A stretch of 64,000 nt of DNA, from NCBI GenBank assembly GCA_949752795.1, contig CATKHW010000558.1:372001-436000 (forward strand), given 5' to 3'. The notes below the pieces were generated by a model. It saw nothing but the letters and a program-made list of their open reading frames with translations. It was not told the origin of the DNA and ran no database searches. Below are positions 38,519-50,030 of the stretch, piece after piece. The position numbers and the translations under genes were made by a program. This DNA comes from Hyperoodon ampullatus (Eukaryota; Chordata; Mammalia; Artiodactyla; Ziphiidae). The stretch's first letter is position 1; each line of letters begins with the position of its first letter.

Positions 38519-39252
38519 ACTAGTGATGGAACATTTTGATATCAGTGGTGAGGGACCATTATCATGAGAAATGCATGGAGCATTGTGATGACAATGTTTA
38601 TGGAGCATTGTGATGACAACCGCATGGCGCATTTTGATCACATCGGTCATGGAGCATTGTGCCCACAAAGCTCATGGATCATTGTGCTGACAAGTGTCAT
38701 GGAACATTGTGCTGACAAAGGCATGGAGCATTGTGATGCCAAGGGTCACAGAGCATTGTGATGAAAAGTTCATGGAGCATTGTGGTGACAAAGGTCACAG
38801 AGACATGTGATGATGAGGGCATGGACCATTCTGATGACAAATTCATAAAGCATTGTGATGACTGGAGTCACGGAGCATTGTAATGACAGGTGTCATGGAG
38901 CATTGTGATGACAAGTGCATGGATCATTGTGATGACAGGGCATGGAGCATAGGTTTGAAAAATTTCATGGATTATTGTGATGACAGTGGGCATTGCATAT
39001 TGTGATGACAAGGGCATGGAGCACTGTGAAGAAAAGGTCATGGAGTATTGTGAAGTCAGGTTTCAGGGAGCATTGTGATGACCTATATCATGGTGAATTG
39101 TGATGACAACGGCAAGGAGCTTTTTGATGACAAGTGTCATGGAGCATTGTGATGACAAGGGAGTGGTATATTGTGATGATAAGGACATGTAGCTTTGTGA
39201 TGACTGGGGTCATGGAACATTGTGATGACAAGTGTGAGGGAGTATTTTGATG
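38519..39252 (+). repeat. Super-unit copy 16, 734-bp remnant
   Basis: ACTAGT is at 38,519-38,524. Only B, M (~38,790), the GACTGGAGTCACGG monomer (~38,860), D (~38,965) and J (~39,050) remain before the next B. Thus everything from E to R has been removed, which is the shortest B-to-B interval apart from the 170-bp duplication. J carries the GAAGTCAGG variant also found near 36,640 and 45,270. Confidence 0.8.
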
Positions 39253-42200
39253 ACTAGTGATGGAACCTTGTGATATCAGTGGTGAGAGATCATTTTCATG
39301 ATTAGTGCATGGAGCATTGTGATGACAAGTTTTATGGAGCTTTGTGATGACAAGGATGTGGAGCATTGTGATGACAAGCACATGACGCCTTGTGATGACA
39401 TGTGTCATGGAGCATTGTGCTGACAAGCTCATGGAACATTGTGATGACAAGGGTCATGGAGCATTGTGCTGACAAAGTCATGGAGCATTGTGATGCCAAC
39501 GGCCACAGAGCATAATGATGAAAAGTTCATGGACCATTGTGATGAAAAAGGTAATGAAGCATTGTGATGACTGGAGTCACGGAGCATTGTGATGACAGGG
39601 GTCATGGAGCATTGTGATGACAAGGGCATGGAGCATTGTGATGACAGGGGCATGGAGCATTGGTCTGACAAGTTTCATGGATTATTGTGATGACATTGGG
39701 CATGGCGCCTTGTGATGACAGGGGAATGGAGCTTTGTGATGACAAGGTCATGGATTATTGTGAAAAAAGGTGTCAGGGAGCATTGTGATGACATATATCA
39801 TGGTGCATTTTGATGACAATGGCTTGCAGCATTGTGATGACAAGTGTCATGGAGGAATGTGATGACAAAGTTAATGGATCATTGTGAAGACAAGGGCTTG
39901 GAGCATCGTGATGACAACGGTCTTGGAGCATTGTGATGACAGAGGCATGGAGCATTGTGATGACAAGGGCACGGAGCATTGTGATGACCACGGCCTTTGA
40001 GAATTTTGATGACAACGTCGTGAAGCATTGTGATGACAAGGACATGGAGCTTGCTATGACAGGGGTCATGGGTCATTGCGCTGACAAGTGCATGGATAAT
40101 TGTGATGACAAGAGCATGTAACGTTGTGATGAGAAGTATCATGGAGCATTGTGATCACAGGGACGAGAATTGTGATGACAAGGGACCTGGATCATTGTGA
40201 TGACCAGGGCATTGAGCATTGTGATGGCAAGGCGGTGGAGCATTGTGATGAGAAGGTCATGGGTAATTGTGATGACGACATTCATGGAGCACTGTAATGA
40301 CAAGGGGAATGGAGCATTGTGATGACAGGTGTCATGGATCCTTTTGATGACAGGGGTCATGGAGCCTTCTTATGAAAAGCTTGTGGAGTATTGTGATGAC
40401 ACTGGCATGGAGCATTGTGATGAAAAAGGCATGGAGCCTTTTCATGACAGGGTTCAAGGAGCATTCTGACGACAAGTGTCAGGGAGCATTGTGATAACAA
40501 TTGTATTGAGCATTGTGAGGACAGAGTTCATGCAGCATTGTGATGACAGGCATCATGGATCCTTTTGATGACAAGTGTTATGGAACATTGTGATCACAAG
40601 GGCTTGGAGCATTGTGATGAGAGAGGTCATGGATCATATTCATTTCAAGGACCATGGAGCATTGTGATGACAAGGGCATGAAGCAATGTGAACCCAAGAT
40701 TCACCGAGGGTTTTGATGACAATGGGAATGGAGGATTGTGATGACAAGCGCATGGAGCATTGTGATGACAAGGTCATGCAGCATTTTGCTTACAAATGCA
40801 TGGAGCATTTTGATGACAAGAGTCATGGAGCACTGTGATGACAAGCGTCATGGAGCATTGTGATTACAGGGGTCATGGAGCTTTGGGATGGCAAGGGCAT
40901 GGATCATCGTGATGACAAGGGTCATGGATTATTTTGATGACAAGAGTCCCAGATCATTGTGTTGTCAGGGGTCATGGAGCATTGTGATGACAGTGGTCAT
41001 GGAGCATTGTGATGACATGTTTCATGGAGCATTGTTATGAGAAGGTCATAGAGCATTGGGCTAAAAATGTTCATGGAGTATTGTGAAGGCAGGGGTCATG
41101 GAGCATTGTGATGCCAAGGGAATGGAGCATTGTGATGGGAAGGTACTGAAGCATTGTGATGAGAAAACATAGGAGCCATGTATTGACGAGTCTCATGGAG
41201 CATTCTGATGAAAAAGGGCATGGAGAATTGTGATTACATGGGTCTTGGAACATTGTGATAAAAAGGGCATGGATCATTGTGATGAAAAAGGCACAGAGAC
41301 TTGTCATGACAGGGTTCAAGGAGAATAATGACGACAAGAGTCAGGGAGCATTGTGATGACAAGTGTATTGAGCATTGAGATGACAAAGGTCATGGAGGAT
41401 TGTGATCAGAAGACCATGGATAATTGTGATGACGAGCGTCATGGGGCATTGTGAATACAAGTTTTATGGAATATTGTGATCACAAGGGTTTGGAACATTG
41501 TATTGACAGAGGTCATGGAGCATTTTGATTTCATTTTAATGAAAATAGCATGAAGCATTATGATGATGGGCATGGTTCATTGTGATGACAGGGTTCATGG
41601 AGCACGGAGATGAAAAGGGGCCTGAAGCATTGTGATTACAGGGGTCTTGGAGCATTGTGATGAAAAGATCATGGAACATTCTGCTGAAAATGTTCATGGA
41701 GTAATCTGATGAAAGTGGTAATGGAGTATTATGATGACAAGGGTCATGGAGCATTCTGATGACAAGGGTCATGGAACATTCTGTAGACAAGCTTGTGGAG
41801 TATTTTGATGACAAGGGCATGGAGTATTGTGATGACAGGCATCATGGAGCGTTGTGATGACAAGTGTTATGGAACAATGTGATCACAAGAGTTTGGAGCA
41901 CTGTGATGACAGATGTCATGGATCATTTTGATATCAAGGAGAATGGAGCATTGTGATGACAGGGGTCATGGAGCATTGTGATGAGAAAATCATGGAGCAC
42001 TGAGCTGAAAATGTTCATGGATTATTCTGATGAGAGTGGTCATGGAGCATTGTGATGACAAGGTCCTGGAGCACTCTGATGAGAAGACTATGGAGCCTTG
42101 TGATGAGAAGTCTCATGGAGCATTCTGATGAAAAGGGGCATGGAGAATTGTGATTACAGGGGTCTTGGAGCATTGTGATTACAAGGGCATGGAGCATTGT

Positions 42201-43244
42201 GAGAGATGTACAAGGAGCATTCTGATGACATGCATCATGGAGCTTTGTGATGACCACGGCGTGGAGCACTGTGATTACAGGGGTCTTGGAGCATTGTGAT
42301 GAAAAAGGTATGGATCATTGTGATGAAAAAGGCATGGAGCCTTGTCATGACAGGGTTCAAGGAGCATACTGTCGACAAGTGTCAGGGAGCATTGTGATGA
42401 CAAGTGTATTCAGCATTGTGATGACAAAGGTCATGGAACATGGTGATTCGAAGTGTCATGGAGCATTGTGATGGCAAGAATGTGGAGCATTGTGATGAGA
42501 AGACCATGGATAATTGTGATGATGAGAGTTATGGAGAACTGTAATGACAAGGGGCCTGGAGCATTGTGATGACAGGGGTCATGGAGCATTGTGATGAGTA
42601 GATCATGGAGCATTGAGCTGAAAATGTTCATGGAGTATTCTGATGAAAGGGGTCATAGAGCATTGTGATGACAAGGTCCTGGAGCACTCTCATGAAAAGA
42701 CCATGGAGCATTGTGATTAGAAGTCTCATGGAGCATTCTGATGAAAACGGGCATGGAGCATTGTGATTACAGGGGTCTTGGATCATTGTGATGAAAAGGG
42801 CATGGATCATTGTCATGAAAAAGGCATGGAGCCTTGTCATGACAGGGTTCAAGGAGCATACTGACGACAAGTGTCAGGGAGCATTGTGATGACAAGTGTA
42901 TTGAGCATTGTGATGACAAAGGTCATGGCACATTGTGATGAGAAGTGCATGGATAATTGTGATGGCGAGCCTCATGGGGCGTTGTGATGACAAGAGTTAT
43001 GGAGCATTGTGATCACAAGTGTTTGGAGCATTGTGATGACAGAGGTCAGGGAGCATTTTGATTTCATTGTGATGACAATAGCATGCAGCATTATGATGAT
43101 GGGCATGGTTCGTTGTGATGACAGGGTTCATGGAGCATTGAGATGAAAAGGGGTATGGAGCATTGTGATTACTCGGGTCATGGAGCCTTGTGATGACAAG
43201 GCCGTGTAACATTGTGATGACAGGAGTGAGAGAGTATTGTGATG
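39253..43244 (+). repeat. Super-unit copy 17 with three L-N-P modules
   Basis: ACTAGT is at 39,253-39,258. D (~39,670), J (~39,770), E (~39,990), C' (~40,250), H' (HindIII at 40,377), I, K (~40,640), F (40,943), L (~41,060), H (~41,315), C (~41,415), I (~41,470) and A (~41,521) are in canonical order. L recurs near 41,690, 42,000 and 42,615, the last two followed by N, P and H, with H' (HindIII at 41,789) between. C (~42,940), I (~43,005), A (~43,052), P and Q (~43,195) close the segment. 40.83-41.69 kb is duplicated at 49.18-50.03 kb. Confidence 0.77.
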
Positions 43245-45000
43245 ACTAGTGATGGAAAATTGAGATATCAGTGGTGAGAGAGCATTTTGATTCGAAGTGC
43301 ATGGAGCTTTGTGATGACAATGTTTATGGAGCATTGTGATAACAAGTTTGGGGAGCATTGTGATGACAAGTGCATGGCACACTGTGATGACATGAGTCAT
43401 GGAGCATTGTGCTGACAAGCGCATGGAGCTTTGTGATGACAAAGGTCAAGGAGCATTGTGCTGACAAAGGCATGGAGCATTGTTATTACAAGGCTCAGAG
43501 AGCATTGGGATGAAAAGATCATGGAGAATTGTGGTGACAGAGTTCACAGAGCCTTGTGATGGCGAGGGCATGGACCATTGTGATGAAAATGTCATGAAGC
43601 ATTGTGATGACTGGAGTCACAGAGCTTTGTCATGACAAGGGAATGGAGCATTGTGATGACAGTGGCATGAAACATTGGTCTGGCAAGTTTCATGAATTAT
43701 TGTGATGACAGTCAGCATGGCGCATTGTGATGAAAAGGGCATGGAGCATAGTGATGACAAGGTCATGGAGTATTGTGAAGACAGGTGTCAGGGTTCATTG
43801 TGATGGCATTTGTCATGTTCCATTGTGATGACAATGGCATGGAGAATTGTGATGCAAATTGTCATGGAGGATTGTGACGACAAAGGTAATGGAGCATTGT
43901 GATGACAAGGGCTTGGAGCATTGTGATGACAATGGTCATGGAGCATTGTGATGAAAAGGGCATGGAGCATTGTGATGACAAGGGCTTTTGAGAATTTTGA
44001 TGACATGTTCGTGAAGCACTGTGATGAAAAGCACATGAGGCTTTCTATGACAGGGGTCATGGAGCATTGCGATGACAAGTGTATGGAGAATGTGATGACA
44101 AGAGCATGTAACATTGTGATTTCAAGGGACCTGGAGCATTGTGATTGCAAGACGGTGGAAGATTGTGATTAGAAGACCATGGATAATTGTGATGACGAGT
44201 GTCATGGAGAACTGTAATGACAAGGGGCATGGAGAATTGTGATGACAGGTGTCAAGGAGCATTGTGATGACAGGGGTCATGGAGCATTGTAATAACAAGG
44301 GTCATGGAGCATTCTGATGACAAGCTTGTGGAGTATTTTGATGAAAATGGCATGGAGCATTGTGATGAAAAGGGCATGGAGCAATGTGATGAAAAAGGCA
44401 TAGAGCCTTTCCATGACAGTGTTCGTGAAGCATTCTGACGACAAGTGTCAGGGAGCATTGTGATGACAAGTGTATTGAGCATTGTGAAGACAAAGGTCAT
44501 GGAGCATTGTGATGACAAGGGCATGGAGTATTGTGATGACAGGCATCATGGAGCGTTGTGATGACAAGTGTTATGGAACAATGTGATCACAAGGGTTTGG
44601 AGCACTGTGATGACAGAGGTAATGGATCATTTTGATATCAAGGAGCATGGAGCATTGTGATGACAGGGGTCATGGAGCATTGTGATGACAAGGGCATGGA
44701 TCATTTGTCTGAAAATTTTCATGGATTATTGTGATGAGAGTGGGCATGGAGCATTGTGATGAAAAGGACCGGGAACACTGTGATACATGGGTCATGGAGG
44801 ATTGTAATGACAAGGTCATGGAGCATTGTGATGAGAAGGGCATCGAGCATTGTGATGACAACTGTCATGGAGCTTTGCGATGACAAGGGCATGGAGCAAT
44901 GTGATGAGAGGCTTCATGAAGCATTGTGATGACAATGGCATGGAGCATTGTGATGCCAAGGGTCACAGAGATTTGTGATGACAAATGTCATGGAGCATTT
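43245..45000 (+). repeat. Start of B-free amplified domain (B-M-D-J-E-C'-H'-I-G)
   Basis: ACTAGT is at 43,245-43,250, the last for 9.5 kb. M (~43,525), D (~43,685), J (43,781), E (~43,990), C' (~44,185), H' (HindIII at 44,322), I (~44,580), a GATATCAAGGAGC form of K (~44,630) and G (~44,770) follow. 43.75-44.66 kb repeats at 46.83-47.73 kb with a constant offset of about 3,072. L, N, P, H, C and A are skipped. Confidence 0.76.
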
Positions 45001-46815
45001 TGGTGACAAAGTTCACAGAGGCTTGTGATGATGAGGGCATGGACCATTCTGATGACAAAGTCTTGAACCATTGTGATGACTGGAGACACGGAGCATTGTG
45101 ATGACAGGTGTCATGGAGCATTGTGATGACAAGTGCATGGATCATTATGATGAGAGGGGCATGGAGCATCGGTCTGAAAAATTTCATGGATTATTGTGAT
45201 GACAGTGGGCATTGCACATTGTGATGACAAGGGCATGGAGCACTGTGAAGAAAAGGTCTTGGAGTATTGTAAAGTCAGGTGTCAGGGAGCATTGTGATGA
45301 CCTATGTCATGGTGCATTGTGATGACAACGGCATGGTGCATTGTGATGACAAGTGTCATGGCAGATTGTGATGACAAATGTAATGGAGCATTTTGATGAC
45401 AATGGTCATGGATCATTGTGATGAAAAGGGCATGGAGCATTGTGATAACAAGGGCTTTAGAGAATTTTTATGACAAGTTCGTGAAGCTCTGTGATGAAAA
45501 GCACATGGAGCTTGCTATGACAGGGGTCATGGAGCATTGCGATGACAAGTTCATGGAGAATGTTATTACAAGAGCATGTAACATTGTGATTTGAAGTGTC
45601 ATGGATCATTGTGATGGCAAGACGGTGGAGCATTGTGATGAGAAGACCATGGATAATTGTGATGACGAGCGTCATGGAGAACTGTAATGACAAGGGGCAT
45701 GGAGCATTGTGATGACAGGGGTCATGGAGAATTGTGATGACAAGTGTCATGGAGCATTCTGATGACAAGCTTGTGGAGTAATGTGATGACAATGGCATGG
45801 AGCATTGTGATGAAACGGGCATGGAGCATTGTGATGAAAAAGGCATAGAGCCTTTTCATGACAGGGTTCGAGAAGCATTCTGACGACAAGTGTCAGGGAG
45901 CACTGTGATGACAAGTGTATTGAGCATTGTGATCACAAAGTTCATGGAGCATTGTGATGACAAGGGCATGGAGTATTGTGATGACAGGCATCATGGAGCG
46001 TTGTGATGACAAGTATTATGGAACAATGTGCTCACAAGGATTTAGGAGCACTGTGATGACAGAGGACATGGATCATTTTGATATCAAGGAGCATGGAGCA
46101 TAGTGATGACAGGGGTCATGGAGCATTGTGATGTGAAGATCATGGAGCATTGAGCTGAAAATGTTCATGGAGTATTCTGATGAAAGGGGTCATGGAGCAT
46201 TGTGATGACAAGGTCCTGGAGCATTGTGATGAGAAGACCATGGATCCTTGTGATGAGAAGTCTCATGGAGCATTCTGATGAAAAGGGGCATGGAGCATTG
46301 TGATTACAGGGGTCTTGGAGCATTGTGATGAAAAGGGCATGGAGCATTGTGAGAGATGTCTAAGGAGCATTCTGATGATATTCGTCATGGAGCTTTGTGA
46401 TGACCAGGCCATGGAGCATTGTGATTACAAGGGCCTTGGAGCATTGTGATGAAAAAGGCATGGATCATTATCATGAAAAAGGCATGGAGCCTTGTCATGA
46501 CAGGGTTCAAGAAGCATACTGACGACAAGTGTCAGGGAGCATTGTGATGACAAGTGTATTGAGCATTGTGATGACAAAGGTCTTGGAACATTGTGCTGAA
46601 AAGTGCATGGATAATTGTTTTGACGAGCCTCATGGGGCGTTGTGATGACAAGTGTTATGGAGCATTGTGATCAGAAGGGTTTGGAGCATTGTGATGACAG
46701 AGGTCATGGAGAATTTTGATTTCATTGTGAAGACAATAGCATGAAGCATTATGATGATGGGCATGGTTCGTTGTGATGACAGGGTTCATGGAGCATTGAG
46801 ATGAAAAGGGGTATG
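45001..46815 (+). repeat. Amplified domain, second module
   Basis: An M derivative (~45,000), D (~45,185), J (~45,275), E (~45,453), C' (~45,650), H' (HindIII at 45,777), a GATATC form of K (~46,078), L (~46,155), N (~46,205), P (~46,305), H (~46,505), C (~46,605), I (~46,670) and A (~46,708). This parallels 36.37-38.04 kb at offset 8,627 up to ~46,380, then 8,769 after a 142-bp length difference. It carries the private GAGAGAT variant at ~46,349. Confidence 0.78.
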
Positions 46816-48455
46816 GAACATTTTGATGACAATGTCATGGAATATTGTGAAGACAGGTGTCAGGGTTCATTGTGATGGCATATGTCATGTTCCAATGTGA
46901 TGACAATGGCATGGAGATTTGTGATGACAATTGTCATGGAGCATTGTGAATATAAAGGTAATTGAGCATTGTGATGAAAAGTGCTTGGAGCATTGTGATG
47001 ACAATGGTCATGGAACATTGTGATGAAAAGGGCATGGAGCATTGTGATGACAAGCACTTTTGATAATTTTGATGACAAGTTAGTGAAGCACTGTGAGGAA
47101 AAGCACATGGAGCTTGCTATGACAGGGGTCATGGAGCATTGCGATGACAAGTGCATGGAGAATGTGATTACAAGAGCATGTAACATTGTGATTTGAAGTG
47201 TCATGGAGCATTGTGATGCAAGACGGTGGAGCATTGTGATGAGAAGACCATGGATAATTGTGATGACGAGCGTCATGGAGAACTGTAATGACAAGGGGCC
47301 TGGAGGATTGTGATGACAGGTGTCATGGAGCATTGTGATGACAGGGGTCATGGAGCATTGTGATGACAAAGGTCATGGAGCATTCTGATGTCAAGCTTGT
47401 GGATTATTTTGATGACAATGGCATGGAGCATTGTGATGAAAAGGGCATGGAGCAATGTGATGAAAAATGCATATAGCCTTTTCATGACAGAGTTCGAGAA
47501 GCATTCTGACGTCAAGAGTCAGGGAGCATTGTGATGACAAGTGTATTGAGCATTGTGATGACAAAAGTCATGGAGCGTTGTGCTGACAAGGGCATGGAGT
47601 ATTGTGATGACAGGCATCATGGAGCGTTGTGATGACAAGTGTAATGGAACAATGTGATCACAAGGGTTTGGAGCACTGTGATGACAGAGGTCATGGATCA
47701 TTTTGATATCAAGGAGCATGGAGCATTGTGATGACCATGGTCATGGAGCATTGTGATGAGAAGATCATGGAGCACTGAGCTGAAAATTTTCATGGAGTAT
47801 TCTGATGAAAGGGATCATATAGCATTGTTATGACAAGGTCCTGGAGCATTGTGATGAGAAGACCATGGAGCCTTGTGATGAGAAGTCTCATGGAGCATTC
47901 TGATGAAAAGGGGCATGGAGCATTGTGATTACAGGGGACTTGGATCATTGTGATTACAAGGGCATGGAGCATTGTGAGAGATTTCCAAGGAGCATTCTGA
48001 TGACATGCATCACGGAGATTTGTGATGACAAAGTCATGGATCACTGTGATTTCAGGGGTCTTGGAGCATTATGATGAAATGGGCATGGATCATTGTGATG
48101 AAAAATGCATGGAGCCTTGTCATGACAGTGTTCAAGGAGCATACTGATGGCAAGAGTCAGGGAGCATTGTGATGACAAGTGTATTGAGCATTGTGATGAC
48201 AAATATTATGGAGCATTGTGATGAGAAGTCCATGGATAATTGTGATGAGGAGTGTCATGTGGCGTTGTGATGACAAGTGTTATGGAACATTGTGATCACA
48301 AGGGTTTGGAGCATTGTGATGACAGAGGTCATGGAGCATTTTGATTTCATTGTGATGACAATAGCCTGAAGCATTATGATGATGGGCATGGTGCATTGTG
48401 ATGACAGGTTTCATGGATCATTGAGATGAAAAGGGCATGGAGCATTGTGATGACA
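46816..48455 (+). repeat. Amplified domain, third module
   Basis: The P that follows A is cut short and joins directly to J (46,853). E (~47,060), C' (~47,245), H' (HindIII at 47,393, the last in the window), I (~47,655), GATATC form of K (~47,703), L (~47,775), N (~47,840), P, H (~48,130), C (~48,230), I (~48,295) and A (~48,333) follow. The J to K part repeats 43.75-44.66 kb; the L-N-P part shares the GAGAGAT variant (~47,979) with copies at 37.7, 42.2 and 46.3 kb. Confidence 0.77.
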
Positions 48456-50030
48456 AGGGCTTTTGAGAATTTTGATGACATATTCGTGAAGCACTGTGAT
48501 GAAAAGCACATGGAGCTTGCTATGACAGGGGTCATGGAGCATTAAGATGAAAAGGGGCATGGGACATTGTGATTAAAGTGGTCTAGGAGCATTGTGATGA
48601 CAAGGGCATGGACCATTGTGATGAGAATGCAATGGAGCATTCTGATGACATGCGTCATGCAGCTTTGTGATGACAAGGGCATATAGCATTGTGATGACAG
48701 TGGCATGGAACATTGGACTGACAAGTTTCATGGATTATTGTGATGACAGTGGGCATGGCACATTGTGATGACAAGGGCATGGAGCATTGTGATGACAAGG
48801 TCATGGAATACTCTGAAGACAGGTGACAGGGAGCATTGTGATGACATAAGTCATTGTCCATTGAGATGACAATGGCATGGAGCATTGTGATGCCAAGTAT
48901 AATGGAGGATTGTGATGACAAAGGTAATGGAGCATTGTGATGACAACGGCTTGGAACATTGTGATAACAAGGGTCATGGAACGTTGTGATGACAAGGGCA
49001 TGGAGCATTGTGATGACAACGGACATTGAGAATTTTTATGACAAGGTTTTGAAGCATTTTGATGACAAAGGCATGGAGCTTGCTATGACAGGGGTCATGG
49101 GGCATTGCGAAGACAAGTTCATGGAGAATTGTGAAGTGAAGAGCATGTAACATTGTGATGAGAAGTGTCATGGAGCATTGTGATGACAAGCGTCATGGAG
49201 CTTTGTGATTACAGGGGTCATGGAGCATTGGGATGGCAAGGGCATGGATCATCGTGGTGACAAGTGTCATGGAGCATTTTGATGACAAGAGTCCCGGATC
49301 ATTGTGCTGTCAGGGGTCATGGAGCATTGTGATGACAGTGGTCATGGAGCATTGTGATGACAGGGTTCATGGAGCATTGTTATGAGAAGGTCATAGAGCA
49401 TTGGGCTAAAAATATTCATGGAGTATTGTGAAGGCGGAGGTCAAGGAGCATTGTGATGACAAGGGAATTGAGCATTGTGTTGAGTAGGTACTGAAGCATT
49501 GTGATGAGAAAACATTGGAACCTTGTATTGCCGAGTCTCATGGAGCATTCTGATGAAAAGGGGCATGGAGAATTGTGATTACATGGGTCTTGGAACATTG
49601 TGAAGAAAAGGGCATGGATCATTGTGATGAAAAAGGCATGGAGCCTTGTCATGACAGGGATCAAGGAGCATAATGACGACAAGTGTCAGGGAGCATTGTG
49701 ATGACAAGTGTTTTGAGCATTGTGATGACAAAGGTCATGGAGCATTGTGATGAGAAGACCATGGATAATTGTGATGACGAGCGTCATGGGGCATTGTGAT
49801 GACATGTTTTATGAAACACAGTGATCACAAGGGTTTGGAACATTGTGATGACATAGGTCATAGAGCATTTTGATTTCACTGTAATGAAAATAGCATGAAA
49901 CATTATGATGATGGGCATGGTTCATTGTGATGACAGGGTTCATGGAGCACAGAGATGAAAAGGGGCATGGAACATTGTGATTACAGTGGTCTTGGAGCAT
50001 TGTGATGAGAAGGTCATGGAGCATTGGGCT
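48456..50030 (+). repeat. Amplified domain, fourth module, two imported blocks
   Basis: It begins with an E fragment (~48,460-48,535) joined to P. 48,539-49,189 (P, D, J, E) is colinear with 34,486-35,136 at a constant offset of 14,053. It then switches at ~49,190 to a run with F (49,289), L (~49,405), N remnant, H (~49,665), C (~49,760), I (~49,825), A (~49,867) that is colinear with 40.83-41.69 kb at offset 8,345. Two adjacent stretches therefore come from different parts of the array. Confidence 0.78.
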
